Source: CAYNRA01 sp964399465 (lineage in GTDB: Bacteria > Bacteroidota > Bacteroidia > Cytophagales > Spirosomataceae). From it: 37,130 nucleotides of DNA. Both the position numbers and the translations under genes were made by a program. This document shows positions 24,861 through 33,594 of the stretch, piece by piece. Each line of letters begins with the position of its first letter. Position 1 is the stretch's first letter. The stretch covers positions 1 to 37,130 of the forward strand of contig CAYNRA010000021.1 of NCBI GenBank assembly GCA_964399465.1, in the 5' to 3' direction. The notes beneath the pieces are model-generated. The model saw nothing but the letters and a program-made list of their open reading frames with translations, had not been told where the DNA came from and ran no database searches.

Positions 24861-26291
24861 TTATTTATCCCACCACACACGACCATTCAAATCATCTTTT
24901 CCACCTAAGCGTGAAACGGCAGTATTGTAATTTTCACCGTTTAGATCACGTTCTGTTACAACGTATGCCTGTCTTCTAGGAATCTGTCCACCTGGATTTA
25001 GGTTAGCTGAAGGAGGTGTTAAAGTTGGTAAACCAGTTCTTCTCCATTCAGCCCAAGCTTCATACCCATAAGAAAATAATGTAATCCAACGTTGTGTTGC
25101 GATTTGTGTCATAGCATTAGCAGGGTCAAATTTAACGCCTTCGTTTTGTAAATAAGCGTCTGCTTGATTGCCATAACCATACTGATCTAACCCAGTGGTT
25201 ACCCCTGCATTGTAATACTGCTCTGCACTTCCTGATGTCCAACCAAGAGTGATAGCCTCAGCAATAGCAAGGTTAACTTGCGAAGCAGTAAGAACAAATC
25301 CAGGACTAGTTTGACGACGCATGCCGATTCCCAAGAAGGATACATCCCCATTGGAAACACTTCCTGCAACCGCTTCAGATAAGCCATATGGCATCCCAAA
25401 ATAGTCTTGTTTTAAGAGTGCTTTATCTGCGAAAGTTGCAATACGTGGATCCTTAAGTTCCTTCAATGTATTTACCATCTTCTCTGAAACCGTCCAGTCC
25501 AAACGTGTTTGGAAGCGGTCTTCCCAAGGGTTATCATTATCTTCTTCAGCAAGGAATTGATAAACAACATTATCTGAAGTAGTTAAGATTACTCCATCAG
25601 CTAAAGCAGCGTTAAATTCAGTTTTAGCTAAGTTTGGGTCAACTTTTGACATACGAAGTGCCATCAATAAACGCATGGAGTTTGCAAACTTTTTCCATTT
25701 CGTCATGTTGCCCTTAAGCAAGTGATCTCCACTTACAGCAGCGCCACCATCAATTTGAGCTTGTGCTTCTTTTAACTCTTTGAATAAATCTTTATAGATA
25801 AATTCTTGTGTATCGTATGCTGGACGGAAGTTTTCGTTACCCTTCAACGCTTGTGAGTAAGGAATATCTCCCCAACGGTCTGTCATATGCCAGAAATAGT
25901 AAGCTTTTAAGATTCTTGCTACAGCTATTTGATTGTTATTAGATCCGTATGCTGCAACATCTCCTTTAGTTTCTGGATCTGAATTTAGATCAATAATTTT
26001 CTGTAAGTTAATCAATGGACCTGCGTATATTCCATTGAAACTCCATTGAATGGTCTCGTATCTATCTGCAGAAGTATATTGCTTATTTGCTATCTGTTGA
26101 CTGTAAAGTGAACCTTGTTCAGCCGTAATTAGATCGGCAATAGATCTTTCAGAACGTGTTAATAAAGAGGAAGCAATTGGCTTCGATGGATTGTTCGGAT
26201 CAACGTTCATGTCACCGAAATCCGATGGGTCACAAGCTGTCAGCAAAAAGATGGAAACAGCAGTTGTATATAAATATTTAATATGTTTCAT
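24861..26291 (-). CDS. SusD/RagB-family nutrient-binding lipoprotein (copy 2)
   Basis: Surface lipoprotein of 476 residues, partner of the SusC-type transporter upstream. The signal MKHIKYLYTTAVSIFLLTAC ends at lipid-bearing Cys20 and is followed by DPSDFGDMNVDPNNPS, a start common in the SusD-like_2 group. Core segments are ARILKAYYFWHMTDRWGDIPYSQAL (about 126-150), GNMTKWKKFANSMRLLMALRMS (about 200-221) and WITLFSYGYEAWAEWRRTGLPTL near the C-terminus. The frame extends to a TTG at 26298-26300, but the ATG at 26289-26291 gives the clean signal peptide and is chosen. It starts 23 bases after the SusC stop and is last in the operon. It differs clearly from the SusD-like protein at 19283-20917, so the two systems probably take different ligands. 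Confidence 0.92.
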   Translation of the reverse strand: MKHIKYLYTTAVSIFLLTACDPSDFGDMNVDPNNPSKPIASSLLTRSERSIADLITAEQGSLYSQQIANKQYTSADRYETIQWSFNGIYAGPLINLQKIIDLNSDPETKGDVAAYGSNNNQIAVARILKAYYFWHMTDRWGDIPYSQALKGNENFRPAYDTQEFIYKDLFKELKEAQAQIDGGAAVSGDHLLKGNMTKWKKFANSMRLLMALRMSKVDPNLAKTEFNAALADGVILTTSDNVVYQFLAEEDNDNPWEDRFQTRLDWTVSEKMVNTLKELKDPRIATFADKALLKQDYFGMPYGLSEAVAGSVSNGDVSFLGIGMRRQTSPGFVLTASQVNLAIAEAITLGWTSGSAEQYYNAGVTTGLDQYGYGNQADAYLQNEGVKFDPANAMTQIATQRWITLFSYGYEAWAEWRRTGLPTLTPPSANLNPGGQIPRRQAYVVTERDLNGENYNTAVSRLGGKDDLNGRVWWDK

Positions 26292-26314
26292 TGCAAACAA
26301 ATGATTAAAAATGA

Positions 26315-29300
26315 TTAGATACCTAATTTGATGTTAAAGCCCCATGAGCGTGCGGCAGGAAGCTGACCACCCTCAGACCAAACACTTTCTAATTCCGATG
26401 GATCCAATCCTTTCACGGGTTGTCTCAAGATAAATACATTTCTACCTACTGCACCCACATAAATGGATCGGATAGGTAAACGGTTCTCAAATACAGAAGT
26501 AGGTACTTGATATCCTAAGCTAACTTCACGTAGTTTCGCATACGATGCATCATATAGCCAACGTTCGTGAAGACGGAAGAGTGATTTCCAATAGTCAGAA
26601 GCTTCAATGAATTTTGTATTTTCTGAACCATCCACCAAGACTCCATCAGCTTTTAATCCTCCACCTGATGCTACAGAGTTACGTTGTTCTACTCCGTTTT
26701 CATTTACTCCTACTGTCTCAATTCCTAGACCAGAGTAGGCATTAAACATACGAGATACAGAATATACTTTACCCCCTTTCTGGAAGTCAATATTGAAGTT
26801 AGCAACTAGGTTTTTATATTTCATGGTATTTACCAAACCTCCAGTATAATCTGGTAGAATTGATCCTAATACGACATTGTTATCAAACGCATATGTTCCA
26901 TTTGCATTGACAATCGGACGACCGTTGTTCGGATTATCAATTGCATTGCCTTGTGCATCTTTGGCTTGGAAACGACGGAAACCTCTACCAACCAATAGAC
27001 CAAATGCTTCACCGACACGTGCATTGACGGTTGGACCAAATGCCGTAGAAGATCCAGATACACTTGTTCCAATACCATATGCTGCAAATGTTGGAAGCTG
27101 ATAGTTAGTTAAACCTTCAGCCAGTTCTTTCACAATTGTTCTAGCTCGTGCAATATTGAAGTTTACCTCCCATTCAAAGTTTTTCTTTCTTACAGGAATG
27201 AAAGTAGCTGCTAGTTCTAAACCGTAGTTGGTGATATTTCCTGCATTGACGAGTGCCGTGTTAAAACCACTCGTAGATGGTACAGAGAGCGGAAGAATTT
27301 GATTGATATTCTCACGACTGTAGTAGGTGAAGTCGAAACCAATTCTATCCTTTAAGAATTTGATTTCTGTTCCTAAATCATACGATTTAGATAAAGTTGG
27401 TTTTAGACTGGTGTTCGGTAATTGTGATGGCAAGCTCATGATTGGTAAGCTACCCGCAGCACTTGCTGAATAAACTGGGTAGATTTGGTATGGATTGGTA
27501 TCGCTACCTACCGTTGCCCACGATGCTTTGATTTTACCAAATGAGAGAATTGGTTGGTTTTTCATGAACTCAGAGAACACAAAACTTGTCGCAATCGAAG
27601 GATATAGATAAGAATTTGCGTTTACTGGTAAAGTAGAAGACCAGTCATTACGAATAGTAGCGTCTAAATATAAGAATCCTTTGTAACCCAATGATGCCAA
27701 TCCATATACAGAGCGAACTTGACGTTGTGTTGTTCTGTACGTAACAGCCGGTCTGTCTTTTGAAGCTGAAATATTGTAGAAGTTTGGTATAGAAAGACCA
27801 CCATTTGTACTCATTGATGAAAATAGACGCTCCTCATTCCGAAGATTACCACCTACAGATAGATCAAGTGTTAGGTCACCAATACGTTCCCGATAATCCG
27901 CTAAGAATTCGTAGTTCCATTCTGTAAAACGGTCATCTGATGCAAAGAATCCATCTTGGTTCAAGCCGCCAGTTGTAACACGGAAATTATCGTTCACATA
28001 TCGGCTGTTGTTACGAATCCATCCTTGTACAGAGAATTTGGTATTGAATTGATACTTCAAGTTAATATCCCCATATACTCTGTCACGAGATGAATTATAC
28101 ACGTTTTCGTACACATCATAGTATGGATTGTCCCAATAAAGTGGACGTGTGTTTTCTGGTCCGTTGATATTCCATGAGTTAAATGTACCATCTGGATTTT
28201 TATAACTACTTAAAATATCCATATCAACTTGTCTTTGGAACCACTGGTTGAACGAACCTGCTAGACCTTGTCCATAACCTTCCAAAGGACGTCCTCTTTG
28301 TGCTTCAACTAAGTAATTGATATTGGCACCCGCTGTTAGTTTTTTAGAAAGATTGAACGTCGTATTTAAGGTAATGAAGTTACGCTTTAGTTGCGTATTC
28401 GGGATTGGTAACGTCCGGTCAATATTCGTATAAGACAAACGGTACGTTGCATTGTCTGACCCACCGCCAATCGTTACGTTGTTATTCAAGTCAACGCCTG
28501 TTTGATAAAAGTTTTTGACGTTATCAGGTTGAGGATTCAATGGCACTTCTTTCCCAAAACCAGGGTGAGATGTGAACCAAGAATAATACGGACGATACGG
28601 CGTACCATCCATTTTAGGTCCCCAAGATTCATCCGCATAATATTCTAACATTTTTTGGCCGTTGAATGATGCCCAATCAGACGGATGTATAGCTGGATTG
28701 AATTCAAATGTAGTCCAATCTTGTGAATATCCACCTGCGTACTCGTTTTGATACGGAGGTAAGTTATAGACGCTTGAAAATGTCGTTGCTGAGTTGATAT
28801 CTACTTGCATCCGACCTTTTTTCGATTTTTTACTATTCAATACAATTACGCCATCCGCAGCTCGCTGTCCATAAATAGCTGTTGCGGCAGCTCCTTTCAA
28901 GACAGAAATAGACTCGATATTATCCATGTTTACGGCACTTAAATCTACAGGCGTACCATCTAATACATACAAAGGAGAAGCATAGATGGATAGCCCCGTT
29001 GCCCCACGGATTAATAAATTGGGCTCTCTGAACGAAGTAGAAGGCGCTCCCTGTAGTTTTACCCCCGCAATTTTACCAGATAATGCACTCGCTACATTGG
29101 TTTCTTTGGCGAATGTTAGCTTATCCGATTTCACGGTTTGCATGGCAGTACCTACGGCTTTCTCCTCTTTCACACGACCCAAAGCAGTGACTACTACCTC
29201 AGAAAGTGTACGTGGATCAGTCACTAATACGACATTGATAACACTCTTGTTACCAACCAAGATTTCTTGTGCATCCATACCTACAAAGCTAAAAACCAAT

Positions 29301-29503
29301 GTTTGATTAGATGCGACGTCAATGGCGTAGTTCCCCTCCATATCAGTTTGTGTCCCTTTGGTTGTTCCCTTGATTTGAACAGATGCGCCAGGGATTCCAG
29401 AGCCATCTTCGGCAGAAGTTACCTTACCCGTCACCTTTGATTGGGCATACGATACCCAGACCAAACAAGTGAAGAGCATGGAAAGAAGTAGTTCTCTTTT
29501 CAT
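26315..29503 (-). CDS. SusC/RagA-family TonB-linked outer membrane transporter (copy 2)
   Basis: Outer-membrane importer of 1062 residues with the same order as copy 1: signal peptide ending near SYAQ, carboxypeptidase-regulatory-like domain (about 22-95), TonB-box-like TLSEVVVTALG (99-109), plug (about 120-225, with LYVLDGTPV and GQRAADGVIVLNSKKS) and a long barrel ending GFNIKLGI. No STN domain. Residues 1-43 differ from copy 1 at one position only and residues 1-109 at about 16, whereas the plug and barrel are clearly divergent. It heads a two-gene operon with the SusD-like gene; no third lipoprotein follows. A 12-bp hairpin lies in the leader at 29561-29588. Substrate is unknown. Confidence 0.94.
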   Translation of the reverse strand: MKRELLLSMLFTCLVWVSYAQSKVTGKVTSAEDGSGIPGASVQIKGTTKGTQTDMEGNYAIDVASNQTLVFSFVGMDAQEILVGNKSVINVVLVTDPRTLSEVVVTALGRVKEEKAVGTAMQTVKSDKLTFAKETNVASALSGKIAGVKLQGAPSTSFREPNLLIRGATGLSIYASPLYVLDGTPVDLSAVNMDNIESISVLKGAAATAIYGQRAADGVIVLNSKKSKKGRMQVDINSATTFSSVYNLPPYQNEYAGGYSQDWTTFEFNPAIHPSDWASFNGQKMLEYYADESWGPKMDGTPYRPYYSWFTSHPGFGKEVPLNPQPDNVKNFYQTGVDLNNNVTIGGGSDNATYRLSYTNIDRTLPIPNTQLKRNFITLNTTFNLSKKLTAGANINYLVEAQRGRPLEGYGQGLAGSFNQWFQRQVDMDILSSYKNPDGTFNSWNINGPENTRPLYWDNPYYDVYENVYNSSRDRVYGDINLKYQFNTKFSVQGWIRNNSRYVNDNFRVTTGGLNQDGFFASDDRFTEWNYEFLADYRERIGDLTLDLSVGGNLRNEERLFSSMSTNGGLSIPNFYNISASKDRPAVTYRTTQRQVRSVYGLASLGYKGFLYLDATIRNDWSSTLPVNANSYLYPSIATSFVFSEFMKNQPILSFGKIKASWATVGSDTNPYQIYPVYSASAAGSLPIMSLPSQLPNTSLKPTLSKSYDLGTEIKFLKDRIGFDFTYYSRENINQILPLSVPSTSGFNTALVNAGNITNYGLELAATFIPVRKKNFEWEVNFNIARARTIVKELAEGLTNYQLPTFAAYGIGTSVSGSSTAFGPTVNARVGEAFGLLVGRGFRRFQAKDAQGNAIDNPNNGRPIVNANGTYAFDNNVVLGSILPDYTGGLVNTMKYKNLVANFNIDFQKGGKVYSVSRMFNAYSGLGIETVGVNENGVEQRNSVASGGGLKADGVLVDGSENTKFIEASDYWKSLFRLHERWLYDASYAKLREVSLGYQVPTSVFENRLPIRSIYVGAVGRNVFILRQPVKGLDPSELESVWSEGGQLPAARSWGFNIKLGI

Positions 29504-29725
29504 ACGAAATAAGATTTTGATTAAAATTTAAAAGAAGCAAATCTTAGAAGTAAGTCTTGTCCAAAATATGATGGTAATCATATTTTGGGTAAATACCCCT
29601 TTTTTATCCATGAAATCTGATATTCAGTCTTTGATTGGTTGAAAAAATCTCGTGAAATATATTTATAAATAGATGAAAATGTCCTTTCTCCTATGTTTTC
29701 GCGTATAAGTATGACTATATTAGAG
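29504..29725. promoter_or_regulatory. Leader region of SusC copy 2 with 12-bp hairpin
   Basis: Bases 29561-29572 and 29577-29588 form a perfect 12-bp stem (CCAAAATATGAT) with a four-base loop, 57 to 85 bases before the start codon. No T-run follows on the minus strand, so it is not a plain terminator; an operator or an mRNA leader hairpin is possible. Around it lie blocks shared with the leader of SusC copy 1, including an AAAAGGG(G) stretch near 29595-29605. No exact TAnnTTTG is visible. Confidence 0.5.
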
Positions 29726-29759
29726 CCAAAAAGGGGTAGCCTAGACTACCTCTTTTTGG
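29726..29759 (-). terminator. Terminator after the RidA-like gene
   Basis: A 14-bp stem with one G-T pair (29726-29739 with 29746-29759) and a six-base loop. The T-run lies inside the stem's far arm on the minus strand. It lies 52 bases past the RidA-like stop. A short palindrome GGCAAAATTTGCC at 29797-29809 precedes it. Confidence 0.65.
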
Positions 29760-29811
29760 GTTTATTCCAATATGTATTTGTTCGCTACGCGGATGCGGCA
29801 AAATTTGCCTT

Positions 29812-30288
29812 TTATTCTTTCCGGAGTAAAAACACAGCTTCAATCTCTACAGGAACTCCTTTTGGAAGGGAGCTCATGCCTACAGAACTTCGCGCGCCAA
29901 GCCCATTTTCTCCCCAAAGTGCCACAAAAAGTTCGGTACATCCATTGATTACAAAGGCATGTTCTTTGAAGTCACTCGTCGAATGAATCATACCCAAAAC
30001 CTTTACGACACGTTCAATTTTATCGAGGCTTCCTAGGTGGTGTAGTAGCGTAGCCAAGATATTTTGACCTACTTGGTGTGCTGCTTGTTTCGCTTCTTCC
30101 TTGCTGAGACCGTTTTCACCTACATGCCCAATCGGATAGGTTCCATCCGGATAAAAAGGAAGATGTCCGGAAACATAAACAAGGTTTTCTACAACCAAGC
30201 AGGGCGCATATACGCCGCCTGGCTCCGGTGCTTTGGGAAGAACCAAGTGAAGCTCCGCAAGGCGCTCCATGGGTGTTTTAGGATTCAT
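29812..30288 (-). CDS. RidA/YjgF-family protein (YjgF_endoribonc-like branch)
   Basis: Cytoplasmic protein of 158 residues. RidA itself hydrolyses reactive enamine/imine intermediates made by PLP enzymes; this longer branch with the APEPGGVYAPCLVVENLVYVSGHLP start is usually annotated as a RidA-family or endoribonuclease-like protein of unproven activity. The family's key Arg is kept in GARSSVGMSSLP, followed by PVEIEAVFLL, and the middle segment NILATLLHHLGSLDKIERVVKVLGMI is typical. It has its own promoter-like element (30410-30441) and terminator. A GntP-type permease lies 485 bases upstream on the same strand, a neighbourhood I associate with D-amino-acid or hydroxy-acid use in Bacteroidota, but no PLP enzyme is present here. 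Confidence 0.85.
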   Translation of the reverse strand: MNPKTPMERLAELHLVLPKAPEPGGVYAPCLVVENLVYVSGHLPFYPDGTYPIGHVGENGLSKEEAKQAAHQVGQNILATLLHHLGSLDKIERVVKVLGMIHSTSDFKEHAFVINGCTELFVALWGENGLGARSSVGMSSLPKGVPVEIEAVFLLRKE

Positions 30289-30773
30289 ACGAAGTTTGTT
30301 TTGAAAATGTAAAAATGAATATATTGAGCATCAGAGGCTTATGTAATTCCTGGTTCGGGCTATTTGTTTTGAGAGCTAAATCGAACTAGGCAGCTAGGCG
30401 TATCATGTGCAAAGATAAAGTCAAAAAATAGTATATCACAACCTACGTATAAGTGAACGCGGTTCATCCGGCGACCAGTCAAAGGAAAAGAATATCCTTG
30501 GATTTTTCGGACTAAAATAGTGGATTGGGTGTAGAAAGAATAGAAAATAGGCCTGTTTTACTATTCGGAAAAGCCCCTGAAATCCATACATAATGAACTA
30601 TTCTCATGTGTAACGCGATGCTTTCTCTGGAAGGTTGATTGACTAGAAAACCTATTTTATCCATTGGTTTTCTTCTAGAATATTGCAGGATACATAGATT
30701 GTTTTATTTGGGGGGATGAACATATGTAATCTTCCCCAGAAATAGCTACGCTAATTGATGTAGTATTTTTAAT
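30289..30773. other. Gene-free interval between RidA-like and GntP genes
   Basis: 485 bases with no convincing gene. It contains the RidA-like promoter, a 50-codon minus-strand frame at 30512-30664 that resembles nothing I know, and an inverted repeat GAAAACC/GGTTTTC near 30654-30675. It could be an eroded gene site. Confidence 0.4.
30410..30441 (-). promoter_or_regulatory. Promoter of the RidA-like gene
   Basis: Minus-strand TTG (30439-30441), 21-base spacer, then TATCTTTG (30410-30417) followed by CA. It fits the Bacteroidota pattern and would give a leader of about 115 bases. Confidence 0.5.
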
Positions 30774-32087
30774 TTAGGCATAAAGGAAATGGTTTAAAAT
30801 CAAAACTCCTAGCAAGCCAACAACAGAAACGATGGTTTCCATGACTGTCCAAGTTCGTAGTGTATCCCGAATAGATAACTGAAAATACTCTTTGTACATC
30901 CAAAATCCACCATCGTTCACGTGGGAACACATCAAACTTCCTGCACCAATCGATAAAACCATGAGTTCAGGTGAAAGTCCCGTATGGCTTTCAAAAATCG
31001 GCGCGATAATCCCGACAGCCGTCAAGCCTGCTATCGTCGCAGAGCCTATCGCAATACGAACCGCCCCGGCAATCAGCCAACCCAAAACAAGTGGATGAAC
31101 CGGAATATCCCGCAAGCTATTACCTAATTCATAGCTAATTTTACTAACTGCCATGATCTCTTTCAATGCCCCAGCCCCCGCAATAATCAATAGCAACATC
31201 GCGATACTTTTGAAGGCATCTTCCAAAGATTTTGATACTTCTTGCATACTTTTTCCTTTCCGAACACCTAAAAAATAGATAGCTACTAACAGGGAAATGA
31301 ATAAACTTATGTACGGCTCGGCAAGGAGTTGAAACCAAGGGTAAGCCCCCAAACTAGATTTGAACAATCCCACTCCTGAGAGTAAAAAAACAGGTAATAA
31401 GGCCACAAAAAAACTAATACCAAGGGAGGGCATATTTTCTTTTTGTAGGGAGTTTGTCTTTTTGTATTCTTCAGGAATTGGTGCGTTTATTTTCGAAAGT
31501 TGGCTGCCAAAGATGGGGCCTGCAAGGGCAATAGCTGGAATGGCGACGCAAATTCCGTAAAGGAGTGTTTTGCCTAAATCTGCGTTTAGTTGTTGTGCAA
31601 TTGCAGCCGGAGAAGGGTGTGGAGGTAAATAGCCGTGTGCAACAGAAAGCGCTGCCAACATAGAGATTGCTATCGGAACAACAGGAAGGCTTGTTTGAGC
31701 GGCTAAAGCAAAAACCAAGGGAACAGCAATGACGAAACCAGCATTGTAAAATAGGGGAATCCCGATAATAAAGCCAGCCAATGCCATTGCCCAACGGAGA
31801 TTTTTTTTGCCAAAAAGCTGATACAGCGCTTGTGTGATTCGGGCTGCCGCGCCACTGTCTGCTACAAATTTACCCAACATCGCACCAAAGCCAATGATGA
31901 GCGTTAAGTCGCCCAAAGTATTCCCAATACCCGTTTGTATGGTTTTTCCAATTAAGGAAACATCCATTTGTCGAGCCAGCCCCAGCCCAATGGACACAAG
32001 GACAAACGTAAGAAATGTATCAAATTTGAATACACCAATACACACGATTAAGGCAAATATAGCCAAACTTATTTGTAAAAGAGTCAT
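30774..32087 (-). CDS. GntP-family permease (copy 2)
   Basis: Inner-membrane transporter of 437 residues with hydrophobic helices throughout. It has the GntP-family conserved runs GFIIGIPLFYNAGFVIAVPL (about 107-126), SVAHGYLPPHPSPAAIA (about 147-163) and, near the end, SIGAGSLMCSHVNDGGFW. It is a distant paralogue of the protein at 2318-3658; the conserved runs match while loops differ, so substrate may differ too. GntP members take up gluconate, other aldonates or hydroxy/amino acids by proton symport. Only the RidA-like gene lies nearby downstream. No promoter or terminator is clear on either side. Confidence 0.88.
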   Translation of the reverse strand: MTLLQISLAIFALIVCIGVFKFDTFLTFVLVSIGLGLARQMDVSLIGKTIQTGIGNTLGDLTLIIGFGAMLGKFVADSGAAARITQALYQLFGKKNLRWAMALAGFIIGIPLFYNAGFVIAVPLVFALAAQTSLPVVPIAISMLAALSVAHGYLPPHPSPAAIAQQLNADLGKTLLYGICVAIPAIALAGPIFGSQLSKINAPIPEEYKKTNSLQKENMPSLGISFFVALLPVFLLSGVGLFKSSLGAYPWFQLLAEPYISLFISLLVAIYFLGVRKGKSMQEVSKSLEDAFKSIAMLLLIIAGAGALKEIMAVSKISYELGNSLRDIPVHPLVLGWLIAGAVRIAIGSATIAGLTAVGIIAPIFESHTGLSPELMVLSIGAGSLMCSHVNDGGFWMYKEYFQLSIRDTLRTWTVMETIVSVVGLLGVLILNHFLYA

Positions 32088-32259
32088 GTAAAGTAGGTCG
32101 TTTGAATATCGCCCAATTTACCATTTTCTTTTTCTTTTATTGATAGAAATAGCCGTTTTTATCCGATAGACACCTTGTATTCTCCATAAATTCGTGCGTC
32201 AAAAGTTGAATTTCAAAGATTCATTTTTCAAAAATTCACTTAATTCGCTTGTCGTTAGT

Positions 32260-33288
32260 TTATAATAGAACGATGTCGTCGGCGTGTGCAACAATGTTTT
32301 TTCCTCCCGAAGGATGTTTGCTCGGAAAGCCTATTTTTGTTCGTGCAATAGCCAATGTTTCGCCTTCTGGAGAGATGATTTCTACGACTTCTCCCGCCTC
32401 AAATTCACCCGTTATTTGCACGATTCCGACAGAAAGTAAACTATTTCTTTGCGCTAATGCGTTGGCTGCTCCTGCGTCTATGTGTATTTTACCCGTAGTG
32501 AGGCTACCACTTGCTAACCAACGATTGCGGGCTGTCAAGGAAGCCACTTTTGGGTGAAAATGGCTACCACTCTTGCCCGTAAAAGCAGCAAGCAGACCTT
32601 CGGGTTCATTCATTCCAAAAATAATGGTTCGAATGCCCATGCGTGTTGCTAGTTTGGTAAATGTTAATTTCGAAGCCATTCCACCCGTTCCAAGATTTGA
32701 TTTTGAGGTATCCACCATTTCCCAAATCGTTGCATCAATTTGTGGGATGTCACGAACGATTTCTTTGTTTTTATCCAATAAGCCTCCCGCAGAGGTACAA
32801 ATCAATAGGGTACTTGCTCCAAATCCGACGGCAATGAGGGTAGCTAATTCATCATTATCCGAAAACTTTAATTCTCGATTGCTCACAACATCATTTTCGT
32901 TGGCAATCGGGATGATGCCGTTGTCCCAAAGGGCTTGATATGTTTCTTTTAACTGTAAAAACTGTTCTCGTTGTGCAAAATGTTGGCGCTCGCAAAGACT
33001 TTGTGCAACAGAAATTCCATACGGCGCAAAGTGACGGGCATAAATGCCGAGAAGAAGGGGATTCCCAACAGCAGCAGCAGCTTTTCGTTGTGCGATTTCT
33101 CCGCTATACTGCGCGATAAACTTTTTCCCTGCACCCACCGCACCTGAAGATACCAAGACAATGTGATGATTATGAGCGAGTTGTGCTACTTGTGCGGCAA
33201 TCCGGGCGATGACCTGTTCGTCTGGTTCCCCTGAAACACGGGTAATAGAAGCTGTTCCAAACTTAATGACAAGAATTGGCTTAGACAT
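32260..33288 (-). CDS. proB: Glutamate 5-kinase
   Basis: Phosphorylates glutamate at the first step of proline synthesis. The protein has 342 residues: an amino-acid-kinase domain (about 1-255) with KFGTASITR, VSSGAVGAG, IPIANENDVVS and GTGGMASKL, and a C-terminal PUA domain (about 262-342, GKIHIDAGAANAL onward to GGKNIVAHADDIVLL). The usual length with PUA is about 360-370, so it is slightly short but complete. The partner proA is not adjacent in this window, though these genes are often neighbours. It lies behind the ccoI-ccoS terminator (33346-33383), so it should have its own promoter, which I could not identify. Confidence 0.95.
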   Translation of the reverse strand: MSKPILVIKFGTASITRVSGEPDEQVIARIAAQVAQLAHNHHIVLVSSGAVGAGKKFIAQYSGEIAQRKAAAAVGNPLLLGIYARHFAPYGISVAQSLCERQHFAQREQFLQLKETYQALWDNGIIPIANENDVVSNRELKFSDNDELATLIAVGFGASTLLICTSAGGLLDKNKEIVRDIPQIDATIWEMVDTSKSNLGTGGMASKLTFTKLATRMGIRTIIFGMNEPEGLLAAFTGKSGSHFHPKVASLTARNRWLASGSLTTGKIHIDAGAANALAQRNSLLSVGIVQITGEFEAGEVVEIISPEGETLAIARTKIGFPSKHPSGGKNIVAHADDIVLL

Positions 33289-33345
33289 GTATTTTGTTTA
33301 AAAAGAGGTGGAAATTCAGGTGTAAATGTACTAAAATGTTGGTGT

Positions 33346-33383
33346 TTCAAAAAGAAACGGCAAAGAGAAACTCCTTGCCGTTT
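33346..33383 (-). terminator. Terminator of ccoI-ccoS
   Basis: AAACGGCAA (33355-33363) pairs with TTGCCGTTT (33375-33383), with a short inner GAG/CTC, and is followed on the minus strand by CTTTTTG. It lies 48 bases after the ccoS stop. Confidence 0.8.
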
Positions 33384-33431
33384 GCTTGCACATATGTAAG
33401 TTAAACCCTATAAATAAGTTCTTTTTATTTC

Positions 33432-33590
33432 TTAATTTCTGCTTTTTTTGTTCATTCGTTCTTGTAAAATACGCATCGCGGGCGTTTCTGTATCGTCAAA
33501 CTGCCCGTCTGATGATGCCCAAAAAAAAGCGATTAAAAATGCGCCAGCAACTAGCAATGCCAAGATGACTAACCCAACAATGACTCCCAT
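33432..33590 (-). CDS. ccoS: cbb3-type cytochrome oxidase assembly protein CcoS
   Basis: A 52-residue membrane protein, easily missed because of its size. It starts MGVIVGLVILALLVAGAFLI, one transmembrane helix, followed by AFFWASSDGQFDDTETPAMR and a basic tail (RMNKKSRN). The helix followed by a W-x-x-x-x-x-GQFDD segment is the CcoS pattern. The ATG at 33588-33590 is 4 bases beyond the ccoI stop, so the two genes are cotranscribed and probably coupled. CcoS is needed for cofactor insertion in cbb3 oxidase maturation in other bacteria. The oxidase structural genes ccoNOP are not in this window; a terminator follows directly. Confidence 0.93.
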   Translation of the reverse strand: MGVIVGLVILALLVAGAFLIAFFWASSDGQFDDTETPAMRILQERMNKKSRN

Positions 33591-33594
33591 ATTT

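Noticed and set aside
18338..29503. A polysaccharide utilisation locus
   Set aside because: Two SusC/SusD pairs are present, but there is no glycoside hydrolase, sulfatase, lyase or hybrid two-component/sigma regulator in the window, so the substrate class is not supported.
30512..30664. 50-codon minus-strand open frame between the RidA-like and GntP genes
   Set aside because: No similarity that I recognise, no good promoter, and such a length is expected by chance.
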